From: Ophiura sarsii
Lineage: Eukaryota; Echinodermata; Ophiuroidea; Amphilepidida; Ophiuridae
Direction: 5' to 3'
Assembly: GCA_035610835.1 (NCBI GenBank)
Contig: CM069456.1
Coordinates: 29,182,788 to 29,246,787, forward strand
DNA: 64,000 nt
This document shows, piece by piece, positions 59,669 through 64,000 of the stretch (within the stretch, counting starts at the first letter, position 1; each line of letters begins with the position of its first letter). The position numbers and the translations under genes were made by a program. Under the pieces are notes generated by a model. The model searched no databases. It was not told the DNA's origin and saw nothing but the letters and a program-made list of their open reading frames with translations.

Positions 59669-60865
59669 CTGTTTGAATAAAGAATACAGTAAACAACTTA
59701 AACATGAAACAAAAACGTTTAGGTAGCATTTCTATATCTCTTTAGTTGTGTTTTTGCCAGGATTAAATCATTATTTTTATATTACTGTAACGGATTCGTC
59801 ACTTCATCTTTTGCAAAAAGTTGTCTTACTTTACTTTCCCTCTGAACTTTGGCACCCGTGGGTTTAGCTGTGGCAAAATGTAATGCATTAGACGCATTGA
59901 CTACACCGGAGCTCAAACCCAAAACCTAGGCATCGCGAATCCGGGGCCCTGAAAACTTACAAAACGCGAACAGTTTATCAATTACCTGAATAAAAAAATT
60001 CAAAATATTATTTTAAAATGTTTAAAACACGCTTCTCAACTTTGCGGTTTAACAACATTTTTATCATAAGCGACTTTTATAATAATCTATAAGTATAAAC
60101 TCATGTAAATAGGCATTTCCTGCAAACAAATACCGTCGAGCATAGTTAACAATATTAACTGCCAGTAAGTTGGATAATAAATACTATTCAACGAAATGTT
60201 TTTAACACTTTTTACGCGGCAGGCAGCTGCAGACGACAGTTGCAAAAGTTCACAAAGTGTTTCACAAATAACAAAATAATTAGATTTCATTGCCATATTT
60301 CAAATCGCCACGAGAAACACATTATCTATGAAGTACAAACATTCCTAGTATTGCTTATGTAAAAATAAAAATATTCAATATTGATTACGCACTGAAAAAA
60401 AACTCACTAATCATTTAAGACTTTTATTCTTCACAGCTAGTCACACACTTTGTCCCGCAAATTGCGGTTATCACCTCAGTGCGGTTATCATTCGAGACCC
60501 ATTCATCTGGCTCGTTCAGTTAGCACACAGTTATGACAGTAATCACACACAAATCAATGATTTCCTATACCTAGTGCAACTTTGCTGTTGTTATGCGCGG
60601 TCATTGAAATCGCCATAACTTCAAAAGTATTCATTCGATTTTGTTGAATGAGGTATCAAACTTCGAAGAAGAAATTTGCTTATTAATGTGTATCTCAGAA
60701 ATTTTTGGCACCGATTACATATTTTGAATTAGCCAACCTCAAAGCACCTGGCCAGGGACTTTATGTGCTAGGTGTATTTTACTCCTACTTCAACTAATAT
60801 TTTCGATACGTACCCTTATGAGTGAAAGAGCTACCAGGTTGATTTGTAACTTTTTAAAAACATTC

Positions 60866-61547
60866 TCGGCCGAGTGCACCAATGGCGGGTGGCTGAAGAA
60901 TAGCACTACGTCGCTAGTACAAAAACACATAAGGGAATTTCGGGAATCGAACCTGTGTTTTCCTTTATAAAAGACAGGATCACAGTAGCACGCCACAGAG
61001 ATTGGACGATAGAAGTGGCATCATGTTTTTAATAAATCTTGAACTATTCAATTACACAAAAAAGACTTTTATTGTGAAAACTGTACCTCTTAGTGCAACA
61101 TTTGTATGTGACACTCGACCAAAATATGTTTGTAATGTCATGAGAGTCCTTATTTTTGAAAAAAAAAGCGTTAAACAACTTCGAATATTTTAGCCACAAA
61201 ATGGGAGTCATTTTGTCCGGAACGTGGGCCGACTCAACGTGATTCTTTATTTACACTCACCTATAATCTAGCGAGTGACGACACAGTTTAAATATTACGG
61301 GGACCATTCACTTTAGAATTTTGCAGTAAAGTATAGGTTAACACTTGGCATATGCGACAAATAATTTTGTAAGGGGACGATGCTGATTAATGTAGATTTC
61401 TACCTCGCTAGTTACTATTCTGGTGTTACTCGTCAGTTAAGCTCTCAGAATGATATCGTTAGTAAGTTACGCTACAGTTAGGGCATGACTTATAGGGAGG
61501 TAGCTTACCTCCCTATTAAGTTACGCCAGTTTGGTGCACTCGGCCGA
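60866..61547. mobile_element. TIR element with TCGGCCGAGTGCACCA ends, 682 bp
   Basis: The most compact member of the family at 39560-42905, with both termini intact (TCGGCCGAGTGCACCA and TGGTGCACTCGGCCGA). The interior includes the B-box-like word on the minus strand near 60940 and the ACCTCGCTAGT repeat. No coding capacity. Confidence 0.7.
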
Positions 61548-61599
61548 TTGTCTATTAATGATATTAAATTCAAATGTCAATCAAGATGGTTATATCATG

Positions 61600-61815
61600 T
61601 GCTTACAAACACCACATCCGAAGAAGAGACTAAGGGTTACGCATCACATACCAACATAATTATAGAGGATCGCATAGGCGATTCAATAGGGAACTTGAAC
61701 AATTTAAATAATAACAGCGAGGCAGATAACTACCGCAAGTTCAACTCAGACTCATATCAGAACTTAAAATCAAAGGACATGAGCCGGTGCGGGAATCGAA
61801 CCAGGGAGTCTATGG
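61600..61815 (-). mobile_element. SINE fragment with flank (segment copy 3)
   Basis: On the minus strand GGTTCGATTCCCGCACCGGC begins the T-arm end of the SINE head and leads into CTCATGTCCTTTGATTTTAA and AACTTGCGGTAG. The neighbouring stretch 61610-61725 matches, inverted, the DNA at 51717-51790, so a rearrangement has joined SINE and flank differently in copies 2 and 3. Confidence 0.55.
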
Positions 61816-62884
61816 GAGAAGTCACTCTCAGACAAAATTACGCCTACTAAAACCAAATTCACGGGTGAAGGTTTTGTAGGGGGCGCACTATCATGGTCGT
61901 AGCAAACCAGACGACCTACGACGTGGTTGATTTTATCGGCTCAAAACATGATTTGTGGCACAAAAATAGTACATCAATGGTAAAAAAAGTTGATTGTGAT
62001 TTAGAGTAGAACGGATTTGCTTTGATGATGGCAGAATTTAGTTCTTATATGACACGAAACATTCAGAATTGGTTATTTGAAATTAATTTACGTAGAACAA
62101 AATACGAATTTTAAATTGTGGATGGCTTCGTCTGACAGTGACAGAGGAGGGGCGTGGCGTTATTTGCATTTCATGAATATTGTAATCAGATCAGTTAGGA
62201 AGGACGCCGGATTGCGACAATCACATGGTGTGAGGTCATGAATAGTCATGACTGAATATTCATTCACAACGAATGATTGACAGTTTACGCTGTAACTTCC
62301 GGGTGAAGGAATTATAGAGTGCGCTATACATATAGTTATATCATATAGTTGGATATATGACGTTGCCTATACACGGTTTTACAAGGACTTGGTAGACTCG
62401 GCGTGGCTATCCCTGGGTCTCACTGCACACTAAAAGTCGGGTGCTTTCAAAAGGTACATCGGGCAGCATCCGGAAAGTTAGTCAGGGTTAACTTTACGTG
62501 GATCTTTGAAAACTAACATAGAATGACCTTATTTCGCGTGTCGGATCCGAATAATTGTTGCTTAAACATGCGGCAAAGTTATGCGAACGTCCTCAATTTC
62601 ATTGTACGTTGCGTATACATACGGATTTTGGCGTAGCAGGGCTGTCCCCATCGTACTGATTTTCGAGTACTACTCGAGTTCATGCTGTTTCGTAGTATCA
62701 CATTTTATTTTAGGATGGGATTGGATTACTTGGAATTATCATATACCATCACCTTGGTTTTAAAATGACAGGGAGACTTGGCATGGCTATCCATTGTTCT
62801 CACTGCAAGTACTTCGGACAGCATTGCTGTCCATACCATTTCTCGCGTTTCAATTCTGATTTCCCGGCCGAATCCTCTGTTAAC

Positions 62885-63570
62885 CTCTCCCAGTGTGCCT
62901 AAGGATTGGTGGGGTTTGCCCATAAATGGTGCTGTGGTGTGGAAACCCCACTCGGAGGAGATCATCCCTTCAATCATCACTGGATTTATAGACTGAATGA
63001 CTTTCACTCTAAACTGTTTATTCATATGGACCAAGGAGAAGTGTGTTATATAATAAACATGCCCAGTGGACAGTAAATACCACAGATATATTCTCCGTTC
63101 CTGATTTCGATGACGTATTCAAATGACATTGCAAGCCCATGCAATGTATTTTGTAGACGCTAGAAAGTACCTATCCATCATAAAGCCCCCCCCCCCCCTC
63201 CCCCTGTTGGGGGAGGTCCAACAATGCAACAGGTTCATCTGGTCGATTCCATCACGCCTGATCGCTCGGAAGGTAATGTCAACCACCATCAACCCTAACT
63301 TCCACCCTATTGAGGGATAGAACATGGATATATATTGGAATTTTGGATCCGTCGGCGTTGATCATTCAAAATGCCCGCAGAGGGATGGGTGTGGAAATCC
63401 CACTCGGAGGGGATCATCCCTTTAATCATCACTGGATTTAAATTCCGAATGTCTTTCACTTTAAACTGTTTATTCATATGAACCAAGGAGAAGTGTGTTA
63501 TATAATAAACCTGGCCAGTGGGCAGAAGAAAAAAGAGATATATTCTCCGTTCCTGATTTCGATGGTGTAT
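62885..63570 (+). repeat. Two-subunit repeat (segment copy 3)
   Basis: Third pair of the subunits described at 43200-44130. Nearly identical to copy 2. A C-run (about 63185-63198) interrupts the spacer between subunits. Confidence 0.6.
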
Positions 63571-64000
63571 TCATTCAAAACGCATTAGCATGTATACCTG
63601 GTTATTCGGAAACATGTCATGAAATCTATCAATACATCTGCGGTCAATTGTGTATACATAAGTTTTAAGTAAAAGTTACCCTACCCTATATTTCTATACT
63701 TACTAGTATGTGTGCATGAGTTACTGCCACGCATGCCATCAATATTCCCGTCAACCGCACGTGCAGCTATGTCGTCGCCATATATGGATATTTGACTCGT
63801 TGACTTTCCACTCAAGTTGATTTCTACAGATTCAGTTCAAACATTGCAACAAACTTTGTTTAGGTTGGTTATTAGTATTACTGATTATTGTTATGGCGCT
63901 GTATATTGTGCTTCATTTTTCAATTAAGATACGTTCTAGAATTATCGTTGAGATTTGATATTGGAAAAATAGCTCGTCAGCCATATTATGGTGGCCATTT

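Larger units (their letters stand above)
58021..64000. repeat. Segmental duplication copy 3 (runs off the window)
   Basis: Collinear with copy 1 starting at 15460 (LINE relic) and with copy 2. It carries FTP exons A and B, a short intact TCGGCCGAG element, and the two-subunit repeat. It lacks the L1-like LINE, the 1453-bp TIR element and the CR1/L2-like LINE, so it supplies the empty sites for them. The copy continues past 64000. Confidence 0.8.

Overview
The window is eukaryotic genomic DNA: AT-rich, intron-dominated and packed with transposable elements and satellites. It most likely comes from a marine invertebrate deuterostome such as an echinoderm or hemichordate. The basis is the combination of HYR, fucolectin-type (FTP) and discoidin exons with a sea-urchin-style tRNA-derived SINE and L1/Tx1-like and CR1/L2-like LINE fragments. 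The species cannot be named from sequence alone. There are no bacterial-type operons, no CRISPR array and no complete single-exon gene.

All host coding signal lies on the minus strand. It fits one large mosaic extracellular protein gene, or a cluster of related genes, read from right to left. Three copies of a two-exon FTP lectin segment (90 bp + 219 bp) lie at 59.6-58.9 kb, 47.9-47.0 kb and 38.3/16.6-16.4 kb. Six HYR exons of exactly 243 bp follow at 12.0-9.1 kb, and then a two-exon F5/8 type C (discoidin) domain at 8.65-8.05 kb. Every module is bounded by phase-1 introns, so the modules can be joined in frame. No start codon, signal peptide exon, N-terminal FTP exon or stop codon was found; the gene probably extends beyond both ends of the window.

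Layout. 0-8 kb: non-coding, with several TA-flanked terminal-inverted-repeat (TIR) elements. 8-12 kb: discoidin and HYR exons. 12-16.4 kb: intron with a palindromic MITE, a large foldback and a minus-strand L1-like LINE relic. 16.4-38.3 kb: one FTP copy whose single internal intron has grown to 21.6 kb. That intron holds two TTAA-bounded tandem units. The first contains a 16.0-kb block with Harbinger-like ends (TIR plus TAA duplication) filled by a 467-bp satellite and a roughly 102-bp satellite; the second contains a 107-bp satellite. 38-46.65 kb, 46.66-58 kb and 58-64 kb: three diverged tandem segmental copies carrying the FTP exons and a shared set of repeats. Each copy is interrupted by different later insertions: an L1-like LINE with target-site duplication in copy 1; a 1.45-kb TIR element, SINEs and a CR1/L2-like LINE in copy 2. 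The empty sites are visible in sister copies.

The main points for follow-up are the TIR-bounded 16-kb satellite block inside a lectin-gene intron, the nested tandem amplification of FTP and HYR modules, and the insertion polymorphisms that can be dated by comparing paralogous copies.
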